NCBI GenBank assembly: GCA_951230915.1
Contig: OX579642.1
Coordinates: 13,764,001-13,828,000, forward strand
Length of the DNA stretch: 64,000 bases
Direction: 5' to 3'
Source of the DNA: Antitrichia curtipendula
Taxonomy: Eukaryota > Streptophyta > Bryopsida > Hypnales > Leucodontaceae
Below the pieces are notes generated by a model, which saw only the letters and a list, made by a program, of their open reading frames with translations, was not told the origin of the DNA and did not search any database. Shown here in pieces: positions 12,549 through 24,969 of the stretch. Numbering within the stretch: position 1 is the stretch's first letter; each line of letters starts with the position of its first letter. The position numbers and the translations under genes are program-made.

Positions 12549-12720
12549 GTATGCAGACATGGACATCAGAGTCTATCTGAGATTTGAGGAGATTCAAGGT
12601 CACACGAGTCTGGGCAATGTAATTTCATTGCTAAGGGGAGAGGAACAAATTGTTAGCCACTAGAGACCTGGCGGGGAATAGGCTTGCAACACTTCACTGC
12701 ACAAGGTTCCACTCTGAATA

Positions 12721-13168
12721 AGGTAAACCTGCCCTTCACCACCCTGATTTGCAATCTGAATATCTTGGGGCCAATTTCAAGAGGGGCACATATTTTTCAG
12801 AGGTGTGCGCTTGTTTCACAAATCAAACCCAAGTGGAATTATAATTTTCTGATCAAAACTGTAATTTCTGTGAATTTTTGAAGTAATCAGTCTGAAATTA
12901 GAAAACCGTGCATAGAGTGGAGACATAAACACCCTATTAACAACCCATAACCGCCCTTCTATGTATGTATTAGCACTTAAGTATCCACCAATCAAAAGTT
13001 GACACGTTACCCCATGTTGACGTTACCCCAAAATCTTGTCAGATTTTGTCAGAATCTTAAATGGTTTAGGATACTTTCTAGATAGATTTGGATGAGGCAG
13101 TGAACGCAATTGGGGCCAAATAGTAGGCCACGGAATTGGAAAGCTGACGGTGAAGGGTAGGTTTACCT
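12721..13168. mobile_element. TA-target transposon, AGGTAAACC family (448 bp)
   Basis: TA stands at 12719-12720 and 13169-13170. The inverted ends are AGGTAAACCTGCCCTTCACC and, on the other strand, AGGTAAACCTACCCTTCACC. The flanking host repeat is the same as that around 8284 and 10652, where the equivalent site (TGAATAGCTGGCCATAT) lacks this element. The element at 29321-29863 has the same first nine bases. The TA duplication suggests a Tc1/mariner (Stowaway-like) or other TA-target group. It is non-coding. Confidence 0.65.
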
Positions 13169-13170
13169 TA

Positions 13171-15730
13171 ACTAGCCATATTTGCTACTAATCGCATAAT
13201 CTCACAAGCATGGCGCTAACCCCTTTAAAATGTTCTCAAATGGCATACGTGAGCTGATTTCTACGTATTTTCATGGAAGTGATGTACAACCATTGTATAG
13301 GAACTTTGAACCATGTTTGTTTGATGTGGGATTTTTACACAACACCCGCTTGCAAGTAGGCTACATAGTTTTGCAATCAAAAGTGATTTTGAGGAAAACA
13401 ACCAATGGCAAGAAATTTGTGACTAGAGATGAGTATTTGGTGTTCTATATACAAAGACTATGTTATATGAAGCTGGAAAAGAAAGAAAAGTCAGCACGAG
13501 ATTGCACATTGAACAACCTCACACACTTGCTTTGATGAGTTTGCACTGGTTGCAAGTCCAATATGCACCGGAAGCAACGGTGTCCAAACAAAAAGTGACT
13601 CCGACTTGTAGTGTGATCTATCAAGTGTGGGTCCTCTCTCAGCACACCAATATTGGCTTGCCATCCTCTCTAAGTGCTACACCCACGAGACACTACCCCT
13701 CTCATCTGTAGGTCAAATCTTTTCTATGTTTGTGTGGTTAGTCTATGGTTTTGATGTGTCCCTTGCAATGGAATATTTTCCAATTATTTCAGAAAATGAA
13801 ATAAACATGGCTCCAACGACTTCAACAATAGACCACTTATTAAGGTAATTTACGCGTAAGAATTTTGAAATGTTTATGAAAAATTAGATACCAATTCATT
13901 TTGAAATGGAGAATCTGCAAGGGCAGCATTTCATTGACAAATTTTAAAATTGCATCCCATCCTTTGTGATTTTTTTTGGCAAAGTCAAAGTTTAAAAGAA
14001 AATATAAAGAATAAAAAATGTACTTTTTACAGAAATAAGAAAAGAATGTAGACCCAACTTGTTACAAAAAAATGAAAGATTTCAAAACCTAGCTTGTTAG
14101 GAAAGTAAAAACTGAATCTAAGAACAACCCTTTTTTGAAAAAAAAATTCCAAAATCTAGGCTGTACCATAAAAATTAAAAATTAAAAATCTAGCTTGTTA
14201 TACAAATATAAAATGAATCAAAGACACTACCTTGTTCCAAAAAGAAATATTGTTTGCTAATTGATATATAATGTTGCAGTTGACGTTTTTCTCAATGGCA
14301 TGGTTGATTCTATTTTGGGTAGAAACAACAATATTCTTCAAGAGAAAATACAAAGTACAAATTTTAAAGAAATTCAATCATAAGATGCAGGGGGGAGAAG
14401 TCATTATTATAATAAAACCCATTGTATGTCATAAATCCTCAAAAGGTATGGGGCAATTTAAAGATGAATGACCGCTCATTGTCAAGACAAAGGAATTGTG
14501 TTCAATGTAGAACTTCAGACCTTAATTTGGCATAGTAGAATAATTTTTTCAAAAACTTTGAACTAAAAAAAGTTGGAAAATTAAGATAACTTTCATCTCC
14601 AAAAACCCGTTTGAGATTTCAAGATTTTAATCAAAAGTTATGGACAGCATTCAGAGAGGATGTTTGAAAACGTTAAAGAAAATGTCCCTTCCAAACCCTC
14701 TCTAGATTTTGTCCATAACTTTTGAACGGAATCTTGAAATCTAAAAAAAGAAGTTGAAGATGAAAATTAATATAATTTCTTAACTTTTTTTAGTTCAAAA
14801 TTATTTGAAAAAAGTTATTCTCCTATGCTCAAATGAGGTTTGAAGTTCTTCATTGAACACAATTCTTACTTTTTGACTTAACTAGGTATGAGCAATTTAA
14901 CTATTGCTAATCCTAATTTATATATTTTAACATGAGTTGTTTTACCTCTAATAATCCTAGTTGTATGGAGAGCTTGTCTCTTCACTTTGATACACTCACA
15001 ATAAGTGACTTTCAAATGTATGTGAAGTGATTGTCAAATATGCTTTAATTTTTATGATTTCATTGTCAATTTTTTTGAAAAATGATATTTTAAAATGAGC
15101 AAGTGGATTGAAGAATCCAAGACAAACTTGTTGTCAATATACACACTCGACAACTCGGTGGAGCTGATATAGGATAATAGCTTTTTGACCACTCTTGCCA
15201 GTAGCAAAAGATGTATGCCTACTTTCCATCAGAAAAAATTTGATCCCTATAGAGGGTCACTAACTATGCATTTTTGGAACCCCATCCCACCTCCCGCGGT
15301 GCAAATACAAAAAAAGTAAAAAAAATATTAAAAAAACAAAAAACAATTGATCAAATGTGGCACTAGTAGTGCCACGTCAATTTTCAGAAGAAAAAAATCA
15401 TCATTTTTTCTCTAATTGCACTGCTTCCATTCAAAACTCGCAATCTCTTTTGAAGCCTGAAATTTTTTTAATGCAAGAAGAATACACTTGAGCCAAAGCC
15501 TTCTACAAGAAAGAGCTCGTATTCATTATAAATACATTGAACATGTTTTTTTATTCAGGCATAGTTTATGCCCTTTTATTTCATTTTAAATTTTATAATC
15601 TCATAATTTACTCCACAACTTTGCTAAAGTGTTTATAATTTTGTGTTTTGTCCAATATATAAGGGAACCATTACAGAAATGTGAAATACTCAAAATTTAG
15701 GCCCAAACGTACTCTCCACATCCTAAAGGA
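13171..15730. other. AT-rich stretch, no recognised gene
   Basis: It opens with a host repeat (GCTACTAATCGCATAATCTC) shared with about 10665. The ORF at 13230-13535 and a frame-shifted continuation to about 13711 look slightly protein-like but match no family I know. They could be decayed exons. The rest is AT-rich. Around 14527-14810 there is an imperfect inverted repeat built on TTTTTCAAAAACTTTGAACT, TTTTTTAGTTCAAA and AACTTTTGAACGGAAT-type words. A terminus like that of the MITE at 7818 stands at about 15222. Confidence 0.25.
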
Positions 15731-15735
15731 ATTAA

Positions 15736-15974
15736 CCCTTGAGTGCCCCAATAATAAGATCATGTCTCTTGAAATATAAATATTTTTTTGTTTGACTATT
15801 GCAATCTTTTCAACATTACATTCAAAGAACGTGTATCTTTCCCTTGAACTCCAGGCTTGTCTCTACTACCAATTGGTCGGATCAATTTGTATAGATCTCT
15901 TATTAGGTGATAGTTTGATTGGAATAAGTTCACAAGGGTCTAGATTCTAGTAAACATGCATTGGTACTCAAGGG
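15736..15974. mobile_element. Compact TTAA-flanked MITE (239 bp)
   Basis: TTAA stands at 15732-15735 and 15975-15978. The ends are CCCTTGAGTGCCCCAAT and, inverted, CCCTTGAGTACCAATGC. It has the same target and CCC start as the larger TTAA elements but a distinct sequence, so it is a further family or a deletion derivative. It contains no ORF. Confidence 0.6.
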
Positions 15975-15978
15975 TTAA

Positions 15979-18290
15979 GAAACAAAGAAAAACAACAATC
16001 AGTCCGGCTCAAGTGGACAATTAAGCCTTGTGAGAGAGGCTACAAGTCAAATGCCACTAAGGGCAATGAAAATTGCCGGAGCAAAGAACTTTGTTCTTGC
16101 ACCATGTAAGTTAAGGTAACAGGTTGGAAAAGCGACCCTTTAAAGGTGGGGCTGTATTTTTCATGGTCTTCGCTTACCAAAGAGAATTTTCAATGAATTT
16201 TTAGAAGAGAAATAATTGAGGAGTTTGTGAGAAGTGGTTGCGTAATTTTCAAAGCACTTGTGAATTAGTAATGAATTTGCAAAGAAAAGTGCCGTAGATA
16301 GCTATTTAAGATTGTAGCCCTCACTAAAAGGCACTCATGCATAATCTGTAAGAAGACACACCATTCATTGAAAATAAACAATGTAGTATGCATAAAGTAT
16401 TAAAAAGGCTTCCCATAATCAACAATGAAGGGAACTAAAAATGGACCGTATGCATCTTTAATATGTACGTGTCCATCCAATAGATCCCAAATCCGGCAGT
16501 TTTGCGAGCGCCAAGTTACAAAACTAAGCAAATCACATTATCAGTGCTTCTCTACCGCTTTTGCAAGCTCTGATGTTGCCTTCCACATAACTACCAATCC
16601 ATTATTGGTGCCCAACTATCTCTTTCATCTCTTTGTGCGGACATAATGATGGACCACTCACTTCCTTGTAGAACTATTGATGTCTTAGCGCTGCTTGCCT
16701 ACGTTTGTAGAAGATCGTTCAACTCCTAGCCGCACTTAAGATCATACTTTTGGAGATCGATCTCTCATTTTTGTGATCACAATCTTCTCACCTTCTTGAT
16801 CAACAACAAGTTTCTCATCTTCTCCCTACAGCTGCAGTCCTCTCCGCCTTCTCACCTTCTCTGCACATCTGCAATCCTCTCCACAGAGTTGGAGTCTTGT
16901 CTCAAACTTAGACTTCTTGATCCGCACCATCTCCTCTCCACATAGCTGTAGTCATCTCCATCTCTTGTGGCATTATTCTCATTTCTAGCTTCCTCATCTG
17001 ATCCCACACTTGCAGTCCAATCTCACACTTGCAACTCGAACTCTATATAGACTTTCTTTACAACAACATTGTTGTCATTTCTAGCTCCTACGACATTGTT
17101 CTCATCTCCTACTTCCTGACCTGTAGGTCCTCATCTATAAGTCCAAGCTTCACATTTGCAGTTCCAGCTCTAGACTTCATGATATGTGACTTCAAGCTTC
17201 ACATCCGCAACTCCAAGTTTTACATGCAAAGGTTGAAGCTTCTTGATCTGTAGCTCCAAGATTCACATGCAAAGGTCAAGGATTAGATTCATAGTTGTAG
17301 ACTCAACAGCTCTTCTCATGTTCAACTCCAAGCTTCTACATCGACAAATCTAGTTGACAGGCTTGTTGATGTTGTGCTTTGTGGTGCTCTGTATTTGTGC
17401 CTTCTCCCTATCAATAGCAGTACTAACAACATTCATCGATGATAAGGCGCCCATGGTTGATCGCTAACATTCATGTTGCCTTTCTATTTGCAAACCTCAG
17501 CCAAGTATGCTCAAAATCAGGTGAATCTTCCCGCCTGAGCTAGCCTCTAAACATTGACAATATTTACAAAAACTTGCTTACTGTCATTCATGTCTACCAA
17601 ATTGGCACGCTCTGTGTTATGAGTAAAGGTAGTGAAACGCCTTCCTTTTGTTTCCATTACTATATTTCATTTCCAGTGCCCTCCATTGATGAGCAACTGC
17701 TACTCACTACATTTTTATTTTTGCAAGTACATGGAGTCATCGAGGCTCTAAGAACAGCAGCAAAGAACGAGAGTCTAGGTAAATCTTGCCACCTTTTCAT
17801 TCATGTTGGGGTTGAGGTTGTATAATTTCTTATGCATGAGTGTCCTTGTAGAGTCCTAGTCCTCGGAGTACACTTGTAGTGCCTATAGTGAAGGCCTCCT
17901 TAGAGTGGAAGCTCATTAGAAGGATACCCACCCTTCAAAATAACAAAGGCCCAAAATTGCTTGAATGTTGCCAATGTTGATGGAATTGTGACAAATTTGT
18001 ATGTAGTGCTAACCATGGCTTGGGAACTTCCAATGTAGGAGGTAAGTTGCTAGTGCTTAGTCCCAATTTCCTAGCGTTTTTTCTTGCCATATCTCTTTTT
18101 TGATTCTCCTTACAAATTGGTGGTAGAAATCCACAATAGGGTGTCCTCCATGTTGGCACTGCAATGTTAGTGTGATGATACATAACATCTGAAAACTCAA
18201 AATAATGCATAAGATAGAAGCAAATAGGAGAAAGATTTTGAAATTTTTGCATAGTTATAGGAAATTAGACATAGAAACCAGAATTAGAAA
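15979..18290. other. Non-coding region with a CT-rich degenerate repeat
   Basis: 15985-16110 resembles 29235-29330 (CAATCAGTCCGGCTCA and CAATCGGTCCAGCTCA), a dispersed repeat. From about 16780 to 17350 the plus strand is a degenerate tandem of CTCCAAGCTTCACATT, CATCTCC and GCAACTCCAAG-type words, a decayed minisatellite. ORFs across it are low-complexity. No gene could be supported. Confidence 0.3.
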
Positions 18291-21200
18291 AGAGTTCCTT
18301 CCTAGGAAGATTAAAATTGTATTTAGGATAAAATAGTGTTCCGGAACTAGTTGCCAGAAAGTTGAAAGTTTTGGATCGTAGGGATTTCGGCTAGGGAACT
18401 TACGGGAACTCCGCTGGGTCGGAAATTTAGGGTTTCCAGTTACTATTTAAACCCCGCCGCCTTTCTCATTCTTTGTCTTTTATCTGCGGTTCTTCGCAAG
18501 AGCGTTTAGTAAGTGAAAGGGTGGTGAGATAGGATCGTGATAGGAAGAGGAAGTGAGGTCGATGCAACACACATCCAGGAGTTTTCACTATGACGAAAAC
18601 ACCAATCTGGAAACCGGTGATGATTGCCCGGAGTGTCAGTCTGATGATCCCGTACAATCCGGATCGTCATCAGGAGTTAGAGGAAGATTTGACAATTATG
18701 GGCTGTCTTGGATTTTTGCATAGGCCGTGGAATCTCCGGAGTGAGGGGATGATTGAGGAACTCCTTTATGGAGTTTCCAATCAATATCAGTTGACGGTGA
18801 GGGGACGTCTGAGAGTATGGACTCAAGAACTCTGGGCCGAAACTTACTTCGCCGTAGATAGAGGGGCCGGATGGGCCAGTCGGACAGAGAAGTACGCGAC
18901 GAATAGGTTCTGGAACTCCGCCGACCCAAAGGAGGGATACGCAGCGAGTGATTGCATCCTCCCCCGGGATCAGCAACTCTTAGAGTTCTTGATTCCAATC
19001 ATGTATCCGGAAAAGCCCATCTGGGTGACGATAACGGTGGCAAACAGTCACCATCTTCGGGGCTTTAGGAGATAGGACAAATCCGGCTCCGAGACCCGTA
19101 AATTGGGGCGGGCTTATCCACACCATAGTGGACAAGTTAGCCAAAAGTATTGCAGGGCGGAAGACGAGTCCAATTAGCCCGTATCTGTTCCATCGGCAGG
19201 AGACCCTAAGCAAGCTGGAGCAACTCATGTACCGGAAAGGGGAGAACCTCTTCAAGTACGGACTGCTTCCGGAAAACAAGCCGGAAGAGCTAGAGTCATT
19301 GGAGGAGGAAGTTCTGAAAGCAATCCAGACTACTCCGGAGAAGGCCGGGTCCAGTCGATAGAAATCAACCGATCAGGGCTCACGAGGGAAGCAGAAAGCT
19401 GGAGGATCCGGCGCACAGGAGAGTCCGAATCTGGAGATGGATCTTGTCGAGAGCGCCGTTCATTGGTTGAAAACCACAAAAACGGTGAATGACCGGATGG
19501 CGACAATTCTCTGGAAAGTATGTACCAAGCTGGGAGTGAAGGACGAAATGGAGATCCTTGACGCCCTCGAACGAAGACCTAATCCGGAAGAGCTTCGACA
19601 ACTACACAGCCAGATATGGACTCTGCAAGAAGAACGGAACCATTTCCGGAACCAACATGTCTAGTCGGAACGGGAGATGCATGTGGCCAACCGGAAGGCG
19701 ATGGAGGCAATGGTCCTGGTCCGAATGCTAAGGGAGCTGGTGGACCTTTCCGCCAGCACCATTTCAAGGGCCCACCTGTGGAACTCCCAAATGGTGGCAC
19801 AAGGACACATCTCCAGAACCAAGGTGGTCAACATTCTAACGGATTTTGAGGCCCTGATTGAAGGGGTTCTCAAGGAGATGCGGCAATTGATTGGGAGCCT
19901 CGACCCCATTTTACTAGACCAGGTCATGTTTCTGGACCTGCTGGGTCGAGAGTTTCAAGACACTCCGGGTGCCAGAACGTCAATAGAAGGGAGGAATCCA
20001 AAAATCCAGACTCATTTGGTGACCTTTCCAAAAGCCGTGACGCCCAAGGACGCAGGGACGCAGACCACCGGTCCGGATGAGTCTTCCAGAAGACAGCCGG
20101 TGGTGAATCTGTTTTCCCCTCTTCAGTCCGGAGAGACGGAAGCCAGAATCGTCGCGGCAACGACTGTGAGGAATCCAGCCCGGACCGATCCGGAAAGGTT
20201 CGATCACATGCACTCCACTCCTCCCCCTGCAAATCCAGGGAGCATGTTCATTAACCTCATGGAGACCAAGACGACGCGGTAGAGGAATACAAGGTTCAAG
20301 GAGCCGCTAAAGATTGAGGAGACGGAAGAAGAATCAGCTGAGTCCCACTCCCAGTCAGAGACGGAGACGGATTCGGATCCGCCCCAAATCCGGACCCGGT
20401 CGGCAACCAAGAGGACTCCGCCGAAGAAGCCTGTCCGGAAGACGTCCTCCGCAGCTTTGAGGGCCGGATCTTCATTGAAGAAAGCCCGCAAATGATTAGT
20501 GCGGGTTGCGGCTTTGCTAGTTAGGATTTTGTCCGGTTAGTTCTTTCCGGAACGGATAATCCGGTTGTAGGATCCTTAGTTCTGGACTTTTAGGTTCTCA
20601 ACGGCTTTCCGTTTTGCCCGAAACGGTTAGTTAGACTGTTAGCCAGATTTGTAGTTGGCCTATTGGCCGGATTTTGTGTTGGCCGTTTGGCCGCTTTTTG
20701 TTGTTTTTAAGGGCAGGCCGGCTTGTTGGCCTGTCATTTCTTTTCCTTGTCATTTAATCAAAGCTTATCGGAGATCAATTTGATCATTTCTTTGCGTATC
20801 GCATCTATGTTTCAGTTGTATGCTGGTTTGTAAGTGAGGGTGTGCAAGGGGGAGTCCGGATTCTTTTACTGATGGATGAGTTTAAGTGTATTTTTGACGG
20901 AAGAGTTTAGACTTGTGAGGGAAGAGCTGTGCGTGGTGCCTTTAATTTGCCAGAATGGTGATCCAGTGGAAGCTTGGAAGAGGTGTGGGTGCGAGTCCGG
21001 AAGTCTAGGGAAGATTCCGTGTGGAGATAAGCAACCGCCAGAGGAAGATATCCAGCCATCGGAAAGTCTGCCAACCTTCAGAACAATCGACAACTAGGAC
21101 GTTAGTACTTAATTCTGGAAAGTCTTGATCCATCGTTGTAGTAAGGAAGACCTAACACGGCCTTGTGTGACCTGCTTTCCGGATAAGTCATCTGGGAGGT

Positions 21201-21590
21201 TGTGAGGATACGGATTTCTTCCATTTGCTATTACAGTATAATTCTTGGTGTTGGAGTTTGGATTTGTTTGTTAAGACTAGAGAGAGTGAGAATCAAGAGT
21301 GGTAAAGTCCCTACCCCTCAGAAAGATCAATAGTGGACCCCCTGAGGATAAAACAGGGGTATCTAAAACCAGTTACTTGGAGAGTTGGAACTGGATTCCG
21401 GAAAAGGACGGATTTGGACTAGAATCCGGATAACATTAGTTTCCGGAAGAAAAGCAATAGGTTGAACGGATTGCTTGGATGTTTGGGAAGCGATACCGAA
21501 TACTCGAAACTTGAAACAACGTACTAGAATTCCCTGGGACGATAACTTGTGTCATCTTACCACATTTTTGTGTTAAAGATACTTACGCGC
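18290..21590 (+). mobile_element. CCGG-studded GC-richer element carrying one decayed long ORF
   Basis: Composition changes abruptly from AT-rich to GC-richer DNA saturated with CCGG words (TCCGGA, ATCCGG, GCCGG), dozens over 3.2 kb, in leader, coding and trailing parts alike. A TATTTAAACC box at about 18443 precedes the ORF at 18590. The 1.1 kb after the ORF is non-coding but still CCGG-rich. I found no clear long terminal repeats or target duplication, so the edges are set by composition. It could be an autonomous relative of the hAT-like element at 8292, whose ends use the same word, or an unrelated retroelement. Confidence 0.4.
18590..20496 (+). pseudogene. Decayed ORF of the CCGG element: unknown, gag-like protein (~630 residues)
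   Basis: The reading starts at 18590 in one frame (MTKTPIWKPV...). It must shift near 19030-19060 into a second frame, which then stays protein-like to a TGA at about 20494. In that second frame there are three in-frame stops, at 19359, 19662 and 20280, and all three are TAG. Visible features are a tryptophan-rich N-terminal domain, a helical middle with a likely coiled coil (19560-19980), an acidic serine stretch (20320-20380) and a basic tail (RTPPKKPVRKT). I recognise no catalytic domain. A gag-like structural protein is a guess from the layout. CAG-to-TAG change at methylated CHG sites would explain the stops. Confidence 0.45.
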
Positions 21591-22364
21591 TAACTATGCG
21601 TGCAACAGTTAGCCTTTATCAAAGGATGAAGCCTATCTCCAAATGTAGCTACAGCCTTGGCTGACCATGCTTTTTTGGTTTTTCTTTAACCTTTGGAATG
21701 CTTGTCTTTCCATTTTCTCTTGTTCTTTTTGTCTCTTCTCAACAGCCTTGTGTACTTTGTTGAACTCTTGTTATGACTTGCTCGTAACACTTGGATTGAA
21801 CAACAAAACGACAATTAAATTGAAAACAGTTACAAGCAGTTTGGTTCATCTTCCGATTGTATGTAAATGCCATTGCGGAGGGATTAATCCTCATGCAATC
21901 TCCTGTAATCAAAGGAAACATGACAAGTCTACCTGCTCTATCTCTTTGTGGTTTGTATCGTCCTAATCCATGATTTGATTCTCCATACTGATTGATATTT
22001 ATTCTGATCCATTGTTTACGGAATCCCATGTACAATTAATTGAACTTTGACCTACTCGATTTCTAGTTGCAACTGGAGTGTCAATAATGATCCTGAACCG
22101 TGGCATTGAATTGCAACATTAGATTGCGTCTTAACTGTCCATGCTCCGGAAAAAATTGGAAAGTTACAATAAGTCCATCAAAGGTTCACGATGTGTAGCC
22201 TACACATTGTTCTGTTTAATTAGAAAAAACAGAGTTTCATTGTCATGGATCGAGAGAGGCCAGATATTGAACGAGGACCTTGAGTGCCAGAAGAGTTGGG
22301 TTTCGGATGGGCTGAATTTATTTAGCAACAAATTCAAACTGTATTCCAAGCAACGCTTCCCTAT

Positions 22365-23290
22365 ATGATGCGACAAATTTCTAAACGGGCAATTACAATG
22401 TTGCCGCAAGCCTTGCCTTTCGCCACCATCCACATAGTTGAGCAGGATCAGCAGGGAACCGGAAGATATAATGACCATGGAAGTGGGGAGAGGGAGTCGA
22501 AGGTTGCCAAACCAGAGAAGTTTGCAGGTAGAAGGGGTGGAGAGGTGTATCGCTGGTTTGCTCAACTCCACTTGGTATTTTGTAGCAAACCACACATTTA
22601 TAAATAATATGAAGATAAGGTAGCATATCCTCTGTCTTATATAAGCGGGGCTGCACAGAATTGGGCAATGCCACTATTGCAAGCCCTCAATGAGGGACAT
22701 TGTCATGATTTGTTATTGGAATACAATGCATTTTGGGAAGTTGTCATTGCTGTTTATAGTGAAATTGATCAGAGAAAAAATGCGGAAGACTGTCTGGGAA
22801 GAATCAAACAAACGGGCTTGGTGGCAATTTATATTTCTAGTTTCAATGAGCACGCTGCATAAGTCAATTGGAATAAGTCCGTTTTAATAGCGCGATTTTG
22901 TGGAGGGCTTAAGGATGAATTCTTGACTCCGTTGCTACAGCAAAGAACCAGCCTCGCGGGCTTAGCAAGTGGATGACAATGTCATCACGGATTGATGAGA
23001 GGTTGTGGGCTCGACGCCAAACTCCAAGGCCCCAAGGTCCCTATTCAAACCCAAGGTCATCACCCTTTGCTGCGAGGAATCACGCTTGCCGATCTTAGAC
23101 ACTTCTAGAAATGTCGAGGCCAGTGCCGACAGAGCTGGATGCTGCTCGGGTGACCACAATGCTCGCCAAGACTGCAACAGAGCGGCTAGAGTATCAACAA
23201 CAAGGAAGGTGTTGGGATTGTAGCCATGTAGGGCATGTTTGGGCAAAATGCTCAACTAATCCATCAAAACCCTTATCGTTGGCAATGGTA
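22365..23290 (+). pseudogene. Ty3/gypsy retrotransposon gag remnant with zinc knuckle
   Basis: The segments read as a retrotransposon gag domain: KPEKFAGRRGGEVYRWFAQL near 22510, VAYPLSYISGAAQNWAMP at about 22620 and AVYSEIDQRKNAEDCLGRIK at about 22750. A CCHC zinc knuckle follows, CWDCSHVGHVWAKC (about 23207-23250), with the spacing C-x2-C-x4-H-x4-C. Stops at 22605 and 22860, a frame change near 22960 and another stop near 23100 show that it is dead. Gag packages retrotransposon RNA in the cytoplasm. The protease remnant follows directly. Confidence 0.75.
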
Positions 23291-23370
23291 GAAGGAGTTG
23301 AAATGAATAGTGCGGAATCAAGAGAAGGCCAAGCCCGAGACTGAGGGATCTGACTTGGTACCCGGGCACG

Positions 23371-23883
23371 ATGCAGACAACAGCCGCCACTATTGCAAAG
23401 GAGCATCAAATCGACAAGTGGGGGGAGGATTTGACACTCATAAAAACAAGAAATATGCTTAGCCCGTTATCCTTGCGAGCTACCATCGACCCTGGGACTC
23501 ACTTGACCTTGGTCGCTCACATCAATTCTTTGGCGGCCAAACCATTGGTGGATTCCAGAGCCACTAGGGTGTTCATGCATCCTGAGTTTGCTTCCAAAGG
23601 TGTAGCTATCATCCAACCCAAGAAGGTTTCTCGAGAAGTTCGAGTTATTAACAGGAGAGTAATTAACTTGGGGCTCATTACTCACGAAGCTACAGATTAC
23701 TGCAGTGCAACGTGCATGCAACAGGAGATCAGAGATGACGGCAAGGAGCCTAATACAAGTGTTGGTGTTGTCAGCACCCAAGCTGCAATTATTTGTTCTT
23801 TGAAATTATTCAATATCTTTAATAAGGCAATTGAACTACCAATCCTTAATTTATTTTATTTTGTGGACACCTATCCACTTTGA
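23371..23883 (+). pseudogene. Ty3/gypsy aspartic protease remnant
   Basis: The 170-codon ORF contains KPLVDSRATRVFMHPEFA. Retroviral-type aspartic proteases have D-S/T-G-A at this position. Here the glycine is arginine, so the active-site loop is broken. It lies about 100 bp after the zinc knuckle in a different frame, the usual gag-protease order. Homology fades after about 23740, and no reverse transcriptase, RNase H or integrase follows. The copy is truncated. I could not identify LTRs. Confidence 0.65.
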
Positions 23884-24122
23884 TTAAAATGAACCCATCT
23901 TGGCTCTTATTGCATCCACTGCTGAAGTAAGAAACAACATTTGTCAAATCTAAAATCGCTTTCATAGTGTCCACAATGCATTCACTAGCTAGCAAGTGTC
24001 CATTTTACAACCACTTACTGCCTATTCCTCACCCTCTCGTAGGGAGGATTTCAAGAAGAAGGTCGCTTTAACAGCCCCCTCATATATCTTGACAAGTATG
24101 ATTGTCTTATGACCCTCAATTA

Positions 24123-24965
24123 TGGTAGAACCACCCATTGTCGACCAGGGGCCCATCTCCAACAACTAAAGTGTACTATTTCCAACCAAGGTTGCAATAA
24201 ATTTTCAACCAAGCTTTGAATGTGTTTATTCTTCTTTTCAAAATTAAGACTAATTGAGTCATGACACATGTCCCAAAGCAGTGAGCAGAAAATAGTTCTT
24301 GAATGATCGGCATTAGAAGACTTTACATATCAGCTATAGGTTTGGACCAGCTATCGGCTTCCGAAATTCGTAGTAATTTCAATTCGAGGCATAAAATTAC
24401 AAAAAGAATTGCAATGCCCTTGATTTCTATCTTCCTAAGGTAGAGACACTTATACCCAACTAGGGTCCCATACCCGACAAATAGGGCATCAATATTCTGG
24501 GCCATGGGAGGGTGTGATTTGTGGTTGTAATGAGGTTCCAAGCAGGACCACTGAAAGATCTATGTGTAGTGTTTTGTGAATGCCAAGTGTGATGATAATG
24601 ATAATATGTCATCACACATGCATGTGCTTTTTCAATGCAGAAGTGAACAGTTAGTATGCTCTTCAAAAGTGAAATTAAAAAACTCTATAAACTGACTATG
24701 GGTTCAGTCTACATTTGGACTCCCAAAAATCACAATAATTTCAGTTTTGGAAATAAAATTACTGAAAAATTGCAGTCTCCATATTTCCAATCCTTCTATA
24801 GGGGAAAAATATGCATCCCCTCACACTGCTCATCATATGCTCGAAAACAGCTTAGATGATCAGGTATGGGTGTCTCCACCTTACATGGCAGAAAATTCAC
24901 ATGCCTTATAGTGCTCCAAAACATGCACAAATTGCTTAAGTGGTCGACAATGGGTGGTTCTACTA
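24123..24965. mobile_element. TA-target transposon, TRGTAGAACC family (843 bp)
   Basis: TA flanks both sides (24121-24122, 24966-24967). The ends TGGTAGAACCACCCATTGTC and, inverted, TAGTAGAACCACCCATTGTC match over about 25 bp with one difference. The host sequence GACCCTCAAT-TA-CAACTTGCCCTGCA is uninterrupted at 10981-11005, giving a filled and empty site pair. The interior has no transposase ORF. A shorter relative is at 7335-7763. The TA duplication suggests a Tc1/mariner-type mechanism. Confidence 0.75.
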
Positions 24966-24969
24966 TACA

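Noticed and set aside
22365..23883. Active gypsy element
   Set aside because: Several stops and frame changes, a broken protease loop (DSRA), and no reverse transcriptase, RNase H or integrase.
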